DNA of 64,000 bases from positions 912,369 to 976,368 of the forward strand of contig NZ_FXWZ01000002.1 of NCBI RefSeq assembly GCF_900184225.1, in the 5' to 3' direction. The notes below the pieces were generated by a model. The model was not told where the DNA came from. It worked only from the letters and a program-made list of their open reading frames with translations, and ran no database searches. Position 1 is the stretch's first letter. Each line of letters opens with the position of its first letter. Positions 17,373-26,093 of the stretch are shown here, piece after piece. The stretch comes from Brevibacterium ihuae. Lineage in GTDB: Bacteria; Actinomycetota; Actinomycetes; Actinomycetales; Brevibacteriaceae. Both the position numbers and the translations under genes were made by a program.

Positions 17373-17379
17373 CGACACC

Positions 17380-17619
17380 ATGAAGAAGCTATTCGATTCC
17401 ATCCGCACCGCTCGTTACCGCCGTGGGCCGCAGCGCCTCGTCGCCGGCATCTGCGGCGGCCTGGCCGAGATCCTCGGCCTCAACGTGTGGCTCGTCCGCG
17501 TGCTCGTCCTCGTCTCGTTCGCACTCCCCGTGCTGGGGGTCGGCGCGTACCTCATCGCCTGGGTCGTGACTCCTTGGCGGGACGGCAGCATCCCGCTCGA
17601 ACGGGCGATCAGCAGCTGA
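17380..17619 (+). CDS. PspC domain protein
   Basis: A 79-residue membrane protein whose central part RLVAGICGGLAEILGLNVWLVRVLVLV is the PspC domain (envelope stress, phage-shock family), followed by a hydrophobic VLGVGAYLIAWVVTPW. Full length for a minimal PspC protein. Leaderless start. Stand-alone gene. Confidence 0.9.
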   Translation: MKKLFDSIRTARYRRGPQRLVAGICGGLAEILGLNVWLVRVLVLVSFALPVLGVGAYLIAWVVTPWRDGSIPLERAISS

Positions 17620-17689
17620 GAGCGCGGGTGCCGGGCTCCTGCGGGACGGCAGATCCGTGCCGATGCACGCTCGATGAGACGATGAGTCC

Positions 17690-18593
17690 ATGACAGCAGC
17701 TGCACGCCGCAGCCGAGGCGCCGGCCCGGCCGCCGGCACCGGGAGGCCGATTCCCTGGTGGGGAGTCGCACTCGCGGTGGCGGCGTGGGTGGTGCTCTGG
17801 TCGCTCACTCCGGGGCTCCTCGAGCACGGGGTCGGCAGTCTTCTCAGCACCGAGCTCGGCACCCAGGTCCTCATCGAGAGCGCCCTCGCCCTCGTCGTGC
17901 TCGCGCTCATCGCCCTCCTCCTGCCCCGGCGCACCGCTCGGCCGCTCGCACCGTCACAGCAGATGTGGGCATACACGGTCCCGGCGGCTCTCGCGATCGC
18001 ACTGCCGTTCCACTACTCCCTGCCGGCACCGGTCGGGATCTACATCGTCTGGATGGCCGTGTCGGTGCTGTGGCAGCAGCTGCTGACGTTCGGGCTGCTC
18101 CAGGACGTGCTGCGCGAACGTCTTCCGGCGTGGGCGACGATCCTGGTGGTGACCGCGATCTTCTGGGCCGGTCATGCGGTGTGGCTGCCGGACCGGTTCG
18201 GGTTCGACCAGCCGCTCGCTGGCCTCGGGATCGTGGCCATGGGTCTCGTGGTCAGCTCCCTGCGCGCGTGGTTCGGTGTCCTCCACATTCCGCTCGCGCT
18301 GCATCTGACGTTCCGTCGGAACCGGTGGCTTGCGTTGGGTGTCTGCGACAGCCGCACTGGTCGCGATCGTCGGGGTCTGGTCGATATGGGCGGCACCGCG
18401 GGCACGGCGGCGGCTGGCGCTGAGGCCGCGCCTCGTGCTCATCGCGGTCCTCGGCGTTCTCGTCGCAGTCGGCTTCGTGGTTGCAGGACGCGTCCCCGAG
18501 GTTGTGCTCACCCTCGTCTCGACCTGCACGGTCGTCCTCGCGCAGTCGCGTGATTCAGCCACCCGGTCGGACCATCCAGGGCAGTCGCCATGA
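17690..18593 (+). pseudogene. CPBP-like intramembrane protein, frameshifted
   Basis: The first frame (17690 to about 18320) encodes five or six transmembrane helices with FWAGHAVW and LHIPLALHLTF, like the His motifs of CPBP/Abi-type intramembrane proteases. The usual Glu-Glu motif is absent: the equivalent stretch reads WQQLLTFGLLQ, so even an intact protein may not be a protease. Near 18320 the coding frame changes, and GGLRWVSATAALVAIVG continues to 18593 with two more helices. One base change would fuse both parts. Family call is tentative. Confidence 0.5.
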
Positions 18594-18599
18594 CGGCTA

Positions 18600-18953
18600 T
18601 CAGGAACTGTCCCTGCGCGTGATCGAGGATTCATCACCGCCCTCGAACGTGTACCGTCGTTCGATCCCGGCGGTCGCTCTCCCCCACGCGCTCTGCCTCA
18701 CCCGGTCCTGGTGCGCTGCGAACGCCTCGGCGTCGGTGAACTCCTCGTCGACCTGCCAGACGAACGGGTCGACGGTCGGTCGGACCTCGAACACGAGGCA
18801 CCCGGGTTCGTTCCAGCTGAGCTCGATGTGCAGCGGCAGATGGCGCAGCACCGTGTCCTGCTCCGCTGCGGAGGAGCAGGCGAGCTGCCCGGTGAGAGCG
18901 ACCCTCCCGCTTGCGCCGTGCTGGTCGATGGCACGCTCGTCGCCGGTTGTCAT
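18600..18953 (-). CDS. Putative quinol monooxygenase (ABM domain)
   Basis: A 117-residue protein with the antibiotic-biosynthesis-monooxygenase fold: VALTGQLACSSAAEQDTVLRHLPLHIELSWNEPGCLVFEV and a central His-bearing helix FTDAEAFAAHQDRV. Such dimeric heme-free enzymes oxidise quinols or modify small aromatics. Its ATG overlaps the stop of the upstream VOC gene (ATGA at 18950-18953), so they are translationally coupled. Confidence 0.8.
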   Translation of the reverse strand: MTTGDERAIDQHGASGRVALTGQLACSSAAEQDTVLRHLPLHIELSWNEPGCLVFEVRPTVDPFVWQVDEEFTDAEAFAAHQDRVRQSAWGRATAGIERRYTFEGGDESSITRRDSS

Positions 18954-19744
18954 TCCCCTGGTGCGCCCTCGCCAGTGGTCGAGGAGATCACTCCGAAGGC
19001 CGCGCCCTGCGGATCGGCGACCACGGCGTATCGGCCGTAGGGCGAGTCCTCTGCCGCCATGAGCACGGACCCACCGCGCTCCTCGATGGCGGCCACGGTG
19101 GCATCGGTGTCCTCGACGGCGAACGAGACCTGCCAGTGCGAGGGCACGCCGTCGGGCAGCATTCCGACGGCGTCCATGAGTCCGGCGCGTGCCGCATCAC
19201 CGGGGGCGTTCGTGATGTAGCGCATTCCTTCGGCCATCGGCTCGGGGGTGTTCTGCCACCCGAAGACGGTGCGATAGAACTCCGCGTCGGCGTCGAAGTC
19301 CGTGGACATCGAGTCGAACCACACCGCTGTGCCGACCTGGCCCGAGGTGTCGAATCCAGTGAAGATGTCCACCTGCCACAGGCCGAAGGCGGCGCCCGAG
19401 GGGGCGGCGACGATCGCCATCGACCCTATGTCGCCGACGGCCATGGGCGGGACGAACTCCTGTCCGCCGTGCTCGGTGATCTGGTCGATCGTCGCGGCGA
19501 TGTCGTCGGTGCGGAGGTAGACGGTGAAGGCGGCCGGCATGGACGGGGCGAGCTCGCCCTGCTCGTTCATGTTGAGAGCGGCGCCGCCCACGGGGACGCC
19601 GACGTCGACGATCTGGTAGTTGCCGAACTCCTCTCCCATGGAGGTGAAGTTCCATCCGAAGATGTCGTGATAGAAGGTCTTGGCTGCGTCCAGGTCGGTG
19701 GTGCCGAGGTCCACCCAGGTCGGGGTGCCGGGTTCGATGGTCAT
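18950..19744 (-). CDS. Two-domain VOC family protein
   Basis: A 264-residue protein of two tandem VOC domains: the first starts TPTWVDLGTTDLDAAKTFYHDIFGW (about residues 5-30), the second TAVWFDSMSTDFDADAEFYRTVFGW (about 133-158). Both end with a GAAFGLW/GAAFGVI strand. This is the layout of actinobacterial glyoxalase-like hydrolase/isomerase proteins of unknown substrate. ATG at 19744 has a strong GAGGAGG site. The frame continues upstream without a stop into the DUF3995 gene. Confidence 0.85.
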   Translation of the reverse strand: MTIEPGTPTWVDLGTTDLDAAKTFYHDIFGWNFTSMGEEFGNYQIVDVGVPVGGAALNMNEQGELAPSMPAAFTVYLRTDDIAATIDQITEHGGQEFVPPMAVGDIGSMAIVAAPSGAAFGLWQVDIFTGFDTSGQVGTAVWFDSMSTDFDADAEFYRTVFGWQNTPEPMAEGMRYITNAPGDAARAGLMDAVGMLPDGVPSHWQVSFAVEDTDATVAAIEERGGSVLMAAEDSPYGRYAVVADPQGAAFGVISSTTGEGAPGE

Positions 19745-20269
19745 GGGGATCCTCCTCGAGGGGACGTCACGGCTGTGACGTGACTCACGGTACCGCGTGG
19801 AGGGTGATTGTGGGAGCTTCCACGACCTGCGTGATGCGATCAGCGCGCCGAAGAGCAGCAGCGCCCACGCGCAGAACAGCGGGTCCCAGAGGAATGCATG
19901 GCCTTTGAGCGCCGAATCTCCCGCAACCTGCGCACCCGAGGCGATCCCGAACCACGCACCCACTGTTCCAGCGCCTCCCCAGACGAGGAGGACAGCGGCA
20001 CCCGCCCACGACAGCACGCGCACCCATCGATGGGCCGGAGGTCGCAGATGGTCGAATAGCGGGACCAGAGCTCCTGCAGCCTTCGCGACCCCGACCGCCA
20101 CGAGCATCAGGCCGACGCCCGTGCCTCCTTCACGCTGCGTATCGACGGCGAACTGCCCCACCGTCTCCAGCAGCCACCCGCCGCCGAGGGCCCAGTAGAA
20201 GCTGAACGCCGCATGGATCGAGCCGATGGCGGCCGCTCCGGCGAACATCCGCATCCCTGGACGACTCAT
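19745..20269 (-). CDS. DUF3995 membrane protein lacking its own stop
   Basis: About 160 residues with four transmembrane helices and DUF3995 hallmarks (HAAFSFYWALGGGWLLETVG near the start, GVAKAAGALVPL in the middle). After the last helix (ALLLFGALIASRRSW) the frame has no stop; it runs through a hydrophilic stretch encoded by the downstream promoter and on into the VOC protein. Either the native stop was lost by mutation or a fused protein of about 440 residues is made. The end coordinate here is the base before the VOC start. Confidence 0.6.
19766..19792 (-). promoter_or_regulatory. Promoter and palindromic operator of the VOC-ABM pair
   Basis: Minus-strand TACCGT (19787-19792) is followed by the inverted repeat GTCAC-GGCT-GTGAC (19766-19779) and then the GAGGAGG site. 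The palindrome would cover the transcription start, a good place for a repressor. It lies inside the extended DUF3995 reading frame. Confidence 0.4.
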
Positions 20270-20557
20270 CACGCGGTTCAAGTTAACGATTCCGTGGATC
20301 CGTCAACTGAACGGAGAGTGGATCGCGTGCGACGGCCACGCGAACAGATGCGGTCTCGGCCGGCCGATCGCGCTCGCGTCTCCCCTAGAAGTGGTTCCGA
20401 AAGCGACAGCGAACTCGTTCGGGGTGACGTTCGGACCTGTCGCACTTGGAGGACTCCAAGTGATTGCGGTGATGCGCCCGCAGCTAGTCTATGAAGGTGA
20501 TCACAACGTCATGCGCGTCTTCGGTGCCGGTTCGAGAGGGCCGACCCGAGTGACCGC

Positions 20558-20872
20558 TCAGCCGACGCGGAGCGGATGGATCTGGTCGAGTGAGTCGCCC
20601 AGTGCGTCCGTCTCGATCTCGAGATCGTAATGCGACTGCAGGTTGATCCAGAACTGCGGATCCATATCGAAGAGGCGCCCCAGCCGCAGCGCGGTATCTG
20701 CCGTGATGCGCCGCTGACCGTGCACGATCTCGTTGATCCGGCGCGGCGGGACACCGATCGAGACCGCGAGCTTGTTCTGGGTGATCCCGAATCCCTTGAT
20801 GAAGTCCTCCATGAGGATCTCACCAGGGTGCACGGGTGCCCACTTCTCAGTGGTAATCGACGAGTTCGACAT
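20558..20872 (-). CDS. higA: HigA-type antitoxin
   Basis: A 104-residue HTH (XRE) antitoxin: HPGEILMEDFIKGFGITQNK, then GVPPRRINEIVHGQRRITAD, the classic HigA helix-turn-helix, and FWINLQSHYDLE. It overlaps the end of higB by 26 nt and would neutralise it and repress the operon. A second HigA, sharing most of this core, lies at 32463-32765 without a toxin partner. Confidence 0.9.
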   Translation of the reverse strand: MSNSSITTEKWAPVHPGEILMEDFIKGFGITQNKLAVSIGVPPRRINEIVHGQRRITADTALRLGRLFDMDPQFWINLQSHYDLEIETDALGDSLDQIHPLRVG

Positions 20873-21128
20873 TCTCGGCACCTCCATCCGTCCAGGTGAA
20901 GCAGATTCGCCACTGGTCGTTGACGCGAATGCTGTGTTGCCCTGCCCGGTCTCCCTTGAGTGCCTCCAAGCGATTTCCCGGTGGCACCCGCAGCGAGTCC
21001 AAGTAGCGTGCAGCATGAATCTGCGCCAGCTTGCGGATCGTCGCCTTCTGCACCCGGGGATCGATCGACGGCACCTTCTCGCGATGCCACAATCGCTCGG
21101 TCGCCTTGTCCCCGAAGGATCTGATCAC
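20847..21128 (-). CDS. higB: HigB/RelE-type toxin
   Basis: A 93-residue mRNA interferase of the RelE fold: MIRSFGDKATERLWH at the N-terminus, LDSLRVPPGNRLEALKGDRAGQHSIRVNDQWRICF carrying the basic catalytic-type residues, then VELVDYH. The GTG at 21128 is 6 nt from a minus-strand TAGACT (leaderless). Toxin first, antitoxin second is the usual hig order. Confidence 0.88.
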   Translation of the reverse strand: MIRSFGDKATERLWHREKVPSIDPRVQKATIRKLAQIHAARYLDSLRVPPGNRLEALKGDRAGQHSIRVNDQWRICFTWTDGGAENVELVDYH

Positions 21129-21134
21129 ACGACC

Positions 21135-21162
21135 AGTCTATAACGCCGAGCGTCAATAACGC
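21135..21162 (-). promoter_or_regulatory. higBA promoter with two direct repeats
   Basis: Minus-strand -10 TAGACT (21135-21140), and two copies of ATAACGC on the plus strand (21140-21146 and 21156-21162) spaced 16 bp, a spacing suited to binding of a dimeric repressor such as HigA. The second repeat touches the ychF-like att site. Confidence 0.45.
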
Positions 21163-21210
21163 TACACGTTAAACCGGAACTCCACCACGTTCGGTAGCCG
21201 AGTAACCTTT
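21162..21210 (-). repeat. ychF-tail att site A (P-arm type)
   Basis: On the minus strand this encodes KVTRLPN followed by VVEFRFNV and TAG, the YchF C-terminus. The left arm AGGTTACTCGGCTACCGAA matches site B (29332-29380) closely and is an inverted match of the arm seen at sites E and F. A serine recombinase fragment starts right beside it. Confidence 0.75.
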
Positions 21211-21217
21211 GACGTAG

Positions 21218-21398
21218 ATTGACTCCACGAGTGCTGAGGCTAGGCGGGCCGCCGTCTACCTGCGGATCTCTCAGGATCGCGAGAACCGTCGCCTGGGTGT
21301 GGACCGCCACAGGGAGGACGCCGAGGCGCTCATCAAGGCTAGAGGATGGACTCCAGCAGGGGTCTACGAGGACAACGACATCTCCGGCAGTGGAGTTC
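21218..21398 (+). pseudogene. Large serine recombinase, N-terminal fragment only
   Basis: The frame reads AVYLRISQDRENRRLGVDRHREDAEAL... then GVYEDNDISGSG. AVYLRIS carries the catalytic Ser of the resolvase domain and DNDISGSG fits the end of the first fold. About 60 residues remain; at about 21398 unrelated sequence begins. No ATG/GTG/TTG in frame precedes the domain (an in-frame TAG is at 21215), so the start was also lost or changed by recombination. Adjacent placement to att site A is typical for serine integrases. Confidence 0.75.
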
Positions 21399-21554
21399 TC
21401 CGATGGCGCCATCGCCCCCGCCCTGCTGGGCGAGGATCTGACGGTGGGCCCCACACGACCGCGGCGGGCACGCGCCTGCCGGCCGCGCGGCGGGCCATCG
21501 CGGCGGCGCCGGCCGGCGCCAGCGGCGGCTCGAACGGCCCGGACGGCTTCCGGG
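21399..21554. other. Unassigned joint between integrase fragment and TetR gene
   Basis: About 155 bases of very GC-rich sequence with an open plus frame (VEFSDGAIAPALLGEDLTVG) that I cannot assign. It marks a junction between two pieces of different origin. Confidence 0.4.
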
Positions 21555-22277
21555 TCACCGGGCGGCGCCCGCCCCCGCCACCACGAGGTCGATGAGCCGG
21601 CGGAGCACAACATCGACGTCCTCGCCGTCGATCCGCCCCTGCCGGGAGCGGTTGAGCTCGGCCAGCACCCCGGCGACGATGAGGCGGGCGCCGGTTGCCG
21701 CAGCCGCACCGGGCTGCTCGCCGGCAGTGCCTGTCGCACCGTCCCGCGCCGCCCCGATCGCACCGGAGGCGTCGGCCCGGCCGTCCTGCAGGCGCGCGGC
21801 GATCTGCTCTTCGAGGCGATCGACGTGGTCGAGGACCCGCCGGCGATGCGGCATGTCCGCACCGAAGAGGATCTCGCGGGCGACCCACGTCGCAAGCTCG
21901 GACCAGCGCCGCATCGCGGTGACGAGCGGCGAGATCAGCTCCGCGATCCGGTCCGCGGTCTGCCCGCCCGCCGTCGCGGCGCCGGGCGCGACGAACGCAG
22001 AGAGCGAAGGGGTGGTCGTCGCGCGCTCGTGGGCTCCCCAAAGCGCATCGACGACCATCATGAGCAGCTCGACCTTCGTCGCCGCGTACTGGAAGACAGT
22101 GCCCTCGGCCACGTCCGCCGCGCGCGCCACCTCGCTCATCGAGGTCCGCTCGAAACCGCGCTCCTCGAACAGCGCGCGCGCCGCGGCGAGGATGCGGGCG
22201 CGCTTCTCCGCCTTCGCCCGCTCGCGCCTGCCCAGCGTCGCCGAGGGCGCCAGCTCCGTGTCATCCCGAGTGTCCAT
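21555..22277 (-). CDS. TetR family regulator
   Basis: A 240-residue repressor with a TetR HTH: RILAAARALFEERGFERTSMSEVARAADVAEGTVFQYAATK (residues about 29-70), then a helical ligand domain. It is divergent from oleate hydratase, and the 87-bp gap holds three overlapping palindromes of the type CTCAA..TTGAG. The same kind of site precedes the hydroxyacyl-CoA dehydrogenase gene. A fatty acyl ligand is a reasonable inference. Confidence 0.85.
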   Translation of the reverse strand: MDTRDDTELAPSATLGRRERAKAEKRARILAAARALFEERGFERTSMSEVARAADVAEGTVFQYAATKVELLMMVVDALWGAHERATTTPSLSAFVAPGAATAGGQTADRIAELISPLVTAMRRWSELATWVAREILFGADMPHRRRVLDHVDRLEEQIAARLQDGRADASGAIGAARDGATGTAGEQPGAAAATGARLIVAGVLAELNRSRQGRIDGEDVDVVLRRLIDLVVAGAGAAR

Positions 22278-22294
22278 GCGGCCATTGTAGTCGA

Positions 22295-22322
22295 CTCAAT
22301 TCTGAGTACACTCAATATTGAG
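22295..22322. promoter_or_regulatory. Overlapping palindromic operators for TetR/oleate hydratase
   Basis: CTCAATTCTGAG (22295-22306), TGAGTACACTCA (22303-22314) and CTCAATATTGAG (22311-22322) overlap, the last being a perfect 12-bp palindrome. They sit between the divergent start codons, as TetR operators usually do. Confidence 0.6.
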
Positions 22323-22364
22323 GCCGGGTGATCGGCATCCGGCACGCGACGGGAAGGATGGATC

Positions 22365-24122
22365 ATGAAGCACACGGCAGGCAACTACGAGGCGTTCGCG
22401 CGTCCCCGCCCCGCACAGCACGCGCAGGAGACGAAGGCCTACATCGTCGGCAGCGGGCTGGCCGGGCTCGCGGCGGCCGTCTTCCTCATCCGCGACGCCG
22501 GGGTCCCCGGCGCCAACGTCACGATCCTCGAAAAGGGCGAGATCGCCGGCGGTGCGCTCGACGGCCTCGACGTCCCGGAGAAGGGCTTCGTCATCCGCGG
22601 CGGCCGGGAGCTGGAGAACCACATGGAGTGCCTGTGGGACATGATGCGCTCCATCCCCTCCCTGGAGCTCGAGGACGCCTCCGTGCTCGACGAGTTCTAC
22701 TGGCTCAACAAGGACGACCCCAACTACTCGCTGCGCCGCGCCACCGTGCGCCGGGGCGAGGACGCCGGCCACGAGGGCCGCTTCGACCTGCCGAAGCGGG
22801 CGCAGAAGGACCTGTTGAAGATCTTCCTCGCCGAGCGCTCCGAGATGGAGGGCAAGCGCATCGACGAGGTGATGGGCCGCGAGTTCCTCGACTCGCCGTT
22901 CTGGATGTACTGGCGGACGATGTTCGCCTTCGAGGAATGGCACTCCGCGCTCGAGTTCAAGCTCTATCTCCACAGGTTCGTCCACCACATCGGCGGACTG
23001 CCTGATTTCTCGGCGCTGAAGTTCACGAAGTACAACCAGTACGAGTCCTTCGTCTTGCCGCTCATGCACTACCTCACCGAGCGCGGCGTCGTCTTCCAGT
23101 CCGGCACCGAGGTCCTCGATGTGGACTTCGCCCACCGCAACGGCGAGATCCGCGCCACCGCGATCCACTGCCGCCGCGACGGCGCCGAGGAGACCATCGA
23201 GCTCGGTGAGCACGACCTCGCGCTGATGACGATCGGCTCGCTGGTGGACAACTCCGATGAGGGCGACCACCACACGCCCGCAGCCCTCAACGAGGGCCCG
23301 GCCGCGGCCTGGGACCTGTGGAAGCGGATCGCGAAGAAGGACCCGTCGTTCGGGCGCCCGGAGGTCTTCTGCTCCTCGATCGAGGAGACGAAGTGGGAGT
23401 CGGCCACCGTCACGACGCTCGATCAGCGCATCCCGGCCTACATCGAGCGCATCGCCCAGCGCGATCCGTTCAGCGGCCGCGTGGTCACCGGCGGCATTGT
23501 CACCGCCGAGGACTCCTCCTGGCTGCTGAGCTGGACGGTCAACCGCCAGCCGCACTTCAAGAAGCAGCCAAAGGACCAGATCGTCGTCTGGGTCTACGGC
23601 CTGTTCGTCGACGTCGACGGCGACTACGTGAAGAAGCCCCTGTCGCAGTGCACCGGTGAGGAGATCACCCAGGAGTGGCTCTACCACCTGGGAGTGCCCG
23701 TGGAGGAGATCCCTGAGCTCGCTGCGACGGGCGCGCGGTGCGTGCCGGTGATGATGCCCTACGTGACGAGCTTCTTCATGCCCCGTCACGCCGGGGATCG
23801 GCCCCGGGTCGTCCCGGAGGGCGCCGAGAACTTCGCGTTCCTCGGGCAGTTCGCGGAGACCGGCCGCGACACGATCTTCACCACCGAGTACTCCGTGCGC
23901 ACCGGCATGGAGGCCGTCTACGAGCTCCTCGACGTGGAGCGCGGCGTGCCGGAGACCTGGGGCTCGACGTACGACGTGCGCGACCTCCTCGAGGCCTCGG
24001 CGCGCATGCGCGACGGCAAGAAGGTGGAGATCCCCGGACCGGCCGCGCTGCGCGGCTACCTGCGCGACAGGTTCGAGCACGGAGAGATCGGCCAGCTCCT
24101 CGAGGAGCACGGCCTCATCTGA
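22365..24122 (+). CDS. ohyA: Oleate hydratase
   Basis: A 585-residue FAD enzyme that adds water to the cis-9 double bond of oleate to give 10-hydroxystearate. FAD motif AYIVGSGLAGLAAAVFLIRD (residues 25-44), then GGRELENHMECLWD, KYNQYESFVLPLMHYL and EDSSWLLSWTVNRQPHF are all family hallmarks; length fits (550-650). It is divergent from a TetR gene. It detoxifies unsaturated fatty acids or begins their use; the dehydrogenase at 26094 may act on derived hydroxyacyl-CoA. Confidence 0.93.
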   Translation: MKHTAGNYEAFARPRPAQHAQETKAYIVGSGLAGLAAAVFLIRDAGVPGANVTILEKGEIAGGALDGLDVPEKGFVIRGGRELENHMECLWDMMRSIPSLELEDASVLDEFYWLNKDDPNYSLRRATVRRGEDAGHEGRFDLPKRAQKDLLKIFLAERSEMEGKRIDEVMGREFLDSPFWMYWRTMFAFEEWHSALEFKLYLHRFVHHIGGLPDFSALKFTKYNQYESFVLPLMHYLTERGVVFQSGTEVLDVDFAHRNGEIRATAIHCRRDGAEETIELGEHDLALMTIGSLVDNSDEGDHHTPAALNEGPAAAWDLWKRIAKKDPSFGRPEVFCSSIEETKWESATVTTLDQRIPAYIERIAQRDPFSGRVVTGGIVTAEDSSWLLSWTVNRQPHFKKQPKDQIVVWVYGLFVDVDGDYVKKPLSQCTGEEITQEWLYHLGVPVEEIPELAATGARCVPVMMPYVTSFFMPRHAGDRPRVVPEGAENFAFLGQFAETGRDTIFTTEYSVRTGMEAVYELLDVERGVPETWGSTYDVRDLLEASARMRDGKKVEIPGPAALRGYLRDRFEHGEIGQLLEEHGLI

Positions 24123-24169
24123 GCCCCGCCCACCGCGGGTGCGCCTCGGGCCCGGTCCCGAGGCGCGCC

Positions 24170-24175
24170 TAGGCT
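24170..24175 (+). promoter_or_regulatory. Leaderless -10 (TAGGCT)
   Basis: TAGGCT lies 6 nt before the ATG of the truncated mug-like gene, so the fragment still has a promoter. Confidence 0.45.
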
Positions 24176-24181
24176 GGTCCC

Positions 24182-24637
24182 ATGTCGCCCACCGCTCCCC
24201 TCGGCTCCGAATCCCGCCTGCCCGCCGCCTGGCGGCCCTGGCGCCGGCCCTCGCCGCTGGCCGAGCACGGGATCGGGATCGCCTACCTCGTGGGACGGAC
24301 CACGGCGCGCGCCGCCCAGCTGACCCGCGCGGAGCTGCGCGCGGGCGGGCGGCGCCTGATCCGGCGCGCCGCGGTGCTGCGGCCCTGCGCCGTCGCGGTG
24401 GTGGGCATCACCGCATTCCGTCAGGCCTTCGACCGTCCCGGTGCGGTGCTCGGGGTGCAGCCGGTGGCCGATGAGTCCGGGGCGCCGTGGGTGCCGGGGT
24501 GGCCGGACGGGGTGGCCCTGTGGGCGCTGCCCAACCCCAGCGGGCTCAACGTCCATGAGACCGCCGCGACGCTGGCGCAGAAGTGGCGGGAGGTGTGGGC
24601 GGCCACCGGCGCCCCGCCCGCCTCCCTAAGGGGCTGA
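24182..24637 (+). pseudogene. Mug-like uracil-DNA glycosylase lacking its N-terminal half
   Basis: 151 codons. From residue 29 it matches the C-terminal half of Mug (HGIGIAYLVGRTTARAAQLTR, VAVVGITAFRQAF, LWALPNPSGLNVHE). The catalytic GINPG and PGNRF region, present in the intact copy at 3122-3694, is missing and replaced by 28 unrelated residues. It is probably not an active glycosylase, though it keeps the DNA-intercalating NPSGLN loop. Confidence 0.7.
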
Positions 24638-24728
24638 GCCGTCGCGCTCAGGCCGGCGGAGCCTCGGGCTCGGGGACCTGCTCGGCGCGCGCCGCTGTGC
24701 CGAGCGCCCGGCCCAGGCCCTGCGGATC

Positions 24729-25931
24729 CTAGCAGCCGGCCAGTCTGCGGTCGAGCAGGGCCGCTCGCTGCTGGAGCTCGCACTGCCCGGCGAGCGTGTC
24801 GAAGAGCGCCCGCAGCCGCCGCTGGATCTGGACGCTGCCGGTGCCGTACTGGCGGATCTCGTCGGTGGCCGCGGCGACGTAGTCGGCCCAGCTGCGCTTC
24901 CAGTCGCGCAGCACCGACGCGTCGGGGTGGGCGGCCAGGAGCGCCTCGCGCTTGGCGACGTCCGGGGCGAGTTCGGCGAGGACGTCCTCGATCTCGTCGA
25001 GCGCCTGGACGGCGCGGTTGGGATCGTTGCCAACGGGCGAGAGCGCTTTGAACGCGATGTCGACCATGGCGCGGATCGCGCCGAGGGGCCGGCTGGCGCG
25101 CCAGAGCACGTCGCCGAAGTGCCAGCTGGCGGGCGAGAGCGCGTCGCCGAACGCCAGCGCCGATTCGAACGCGCGGCACTGGGCCCGGCCCACCGGCGCC
25201 GAGGTCCGGAAGAGGATCCCGCCGCTCGGCACGGGGGTGCCCAGGCTGGGCACGAGCTCGATGCGCATGCCCCACGCCTCCTCGCAGTCGAGCAGGCGCG
25301 GGATGCTGACGGCGAGCACGACGTCCCCCGCGGGGCGCGGCGGCGCCGGCGCACGGGGCGGCCGCCGGCGGCGGTGCCGGTGGCGAGCTTCGCGGCGCGG
25401 GTGTGGAAGCGTAGCGGGTGGAATCGCGGCCCTCGGCGGCGAGGTGGCGCAGCAGCGCGCCGGGGTTGAGCAGCCGGCACACGCGCACGGCGACCGCGAT
25501 GAACATGACGCCGCAGCCCACGGTGATGGCCACCGACACGACGGTCGAGGCCCAGAGGCGGTAGGCGTCCCCGCCCACCGCGATCGAGAGCGCGATGAGG
25601 AGCGCATAGGCGTACGTGCCCACGAAGCAGCCCAGCCCCCACTGGATGACGCGATCGGCCTGGAAGACAGGCGAGATGCGCACGGACAGGGCGGTGACGC
25701 TCAGGCTCATGGCGGCCGTCAGCCCGCTGAAGACGAGGTCGGCCAAGGTAACCATGGCGCAGGAGATGATTCCCAGCAGCGAGCCCACGGCTCCCGCGTC
25801 GAGCTGCGGGAGTGCAGCGGCGGCGCGAGCGCGCGGTCGAGGGCAGGCAGCACGACGCCGAGGGCGAGGGCGAGCAGGAAAAGGCGCAGGGGGATGCCCC
25901 ACATCGTGGGCACGCGGACGTGGCGGCACAT
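24729..25931 (-). pseudogene. DUF2254 membrane protein with two frameshifts
   Basis: Three frames together rebuild a DUF2254 protein: MWGIPLRLFLLALALGVVLPAL (first helix), then LGIISCAMVTLADLVFSG with further helices to about 25350, then a third frame carrying PVPSGGILFR, MVDIAFKALSPVGNDPNRAVQALDEI and the end. Frame changes occur near 25820 and near 25350. Two lesions make sequencing error less likely than decay. Confidence 0.7.
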
Positions 25932-26093
25932 GGCCGCCCATTCGCGGCGCGGTCTCCCGGCGGGCCGGGCCCGCCTCGGAATCGCCGTCCCTCAGCGCTG
26001 CACCCACACGGGCCTCCTCGCGACCGGGCCGCCCGGCGGCGCGCCCGCCGCACCCGTGGCGCGGCAGGTCGAGCCTACCGAGCGCTGCGGGAC

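Noticed and set aside
20282..20557. A gene or a seventh att copy between DUF3995 and higA
   Set aside because: I see no ychF-like tail and no convincing frame; left as intergenic sequence.
22296..24110. 604-codon minus-strand open frame
   Set aside because: Antisense of oleate hydratase, which is unmistakable on the plus strand.
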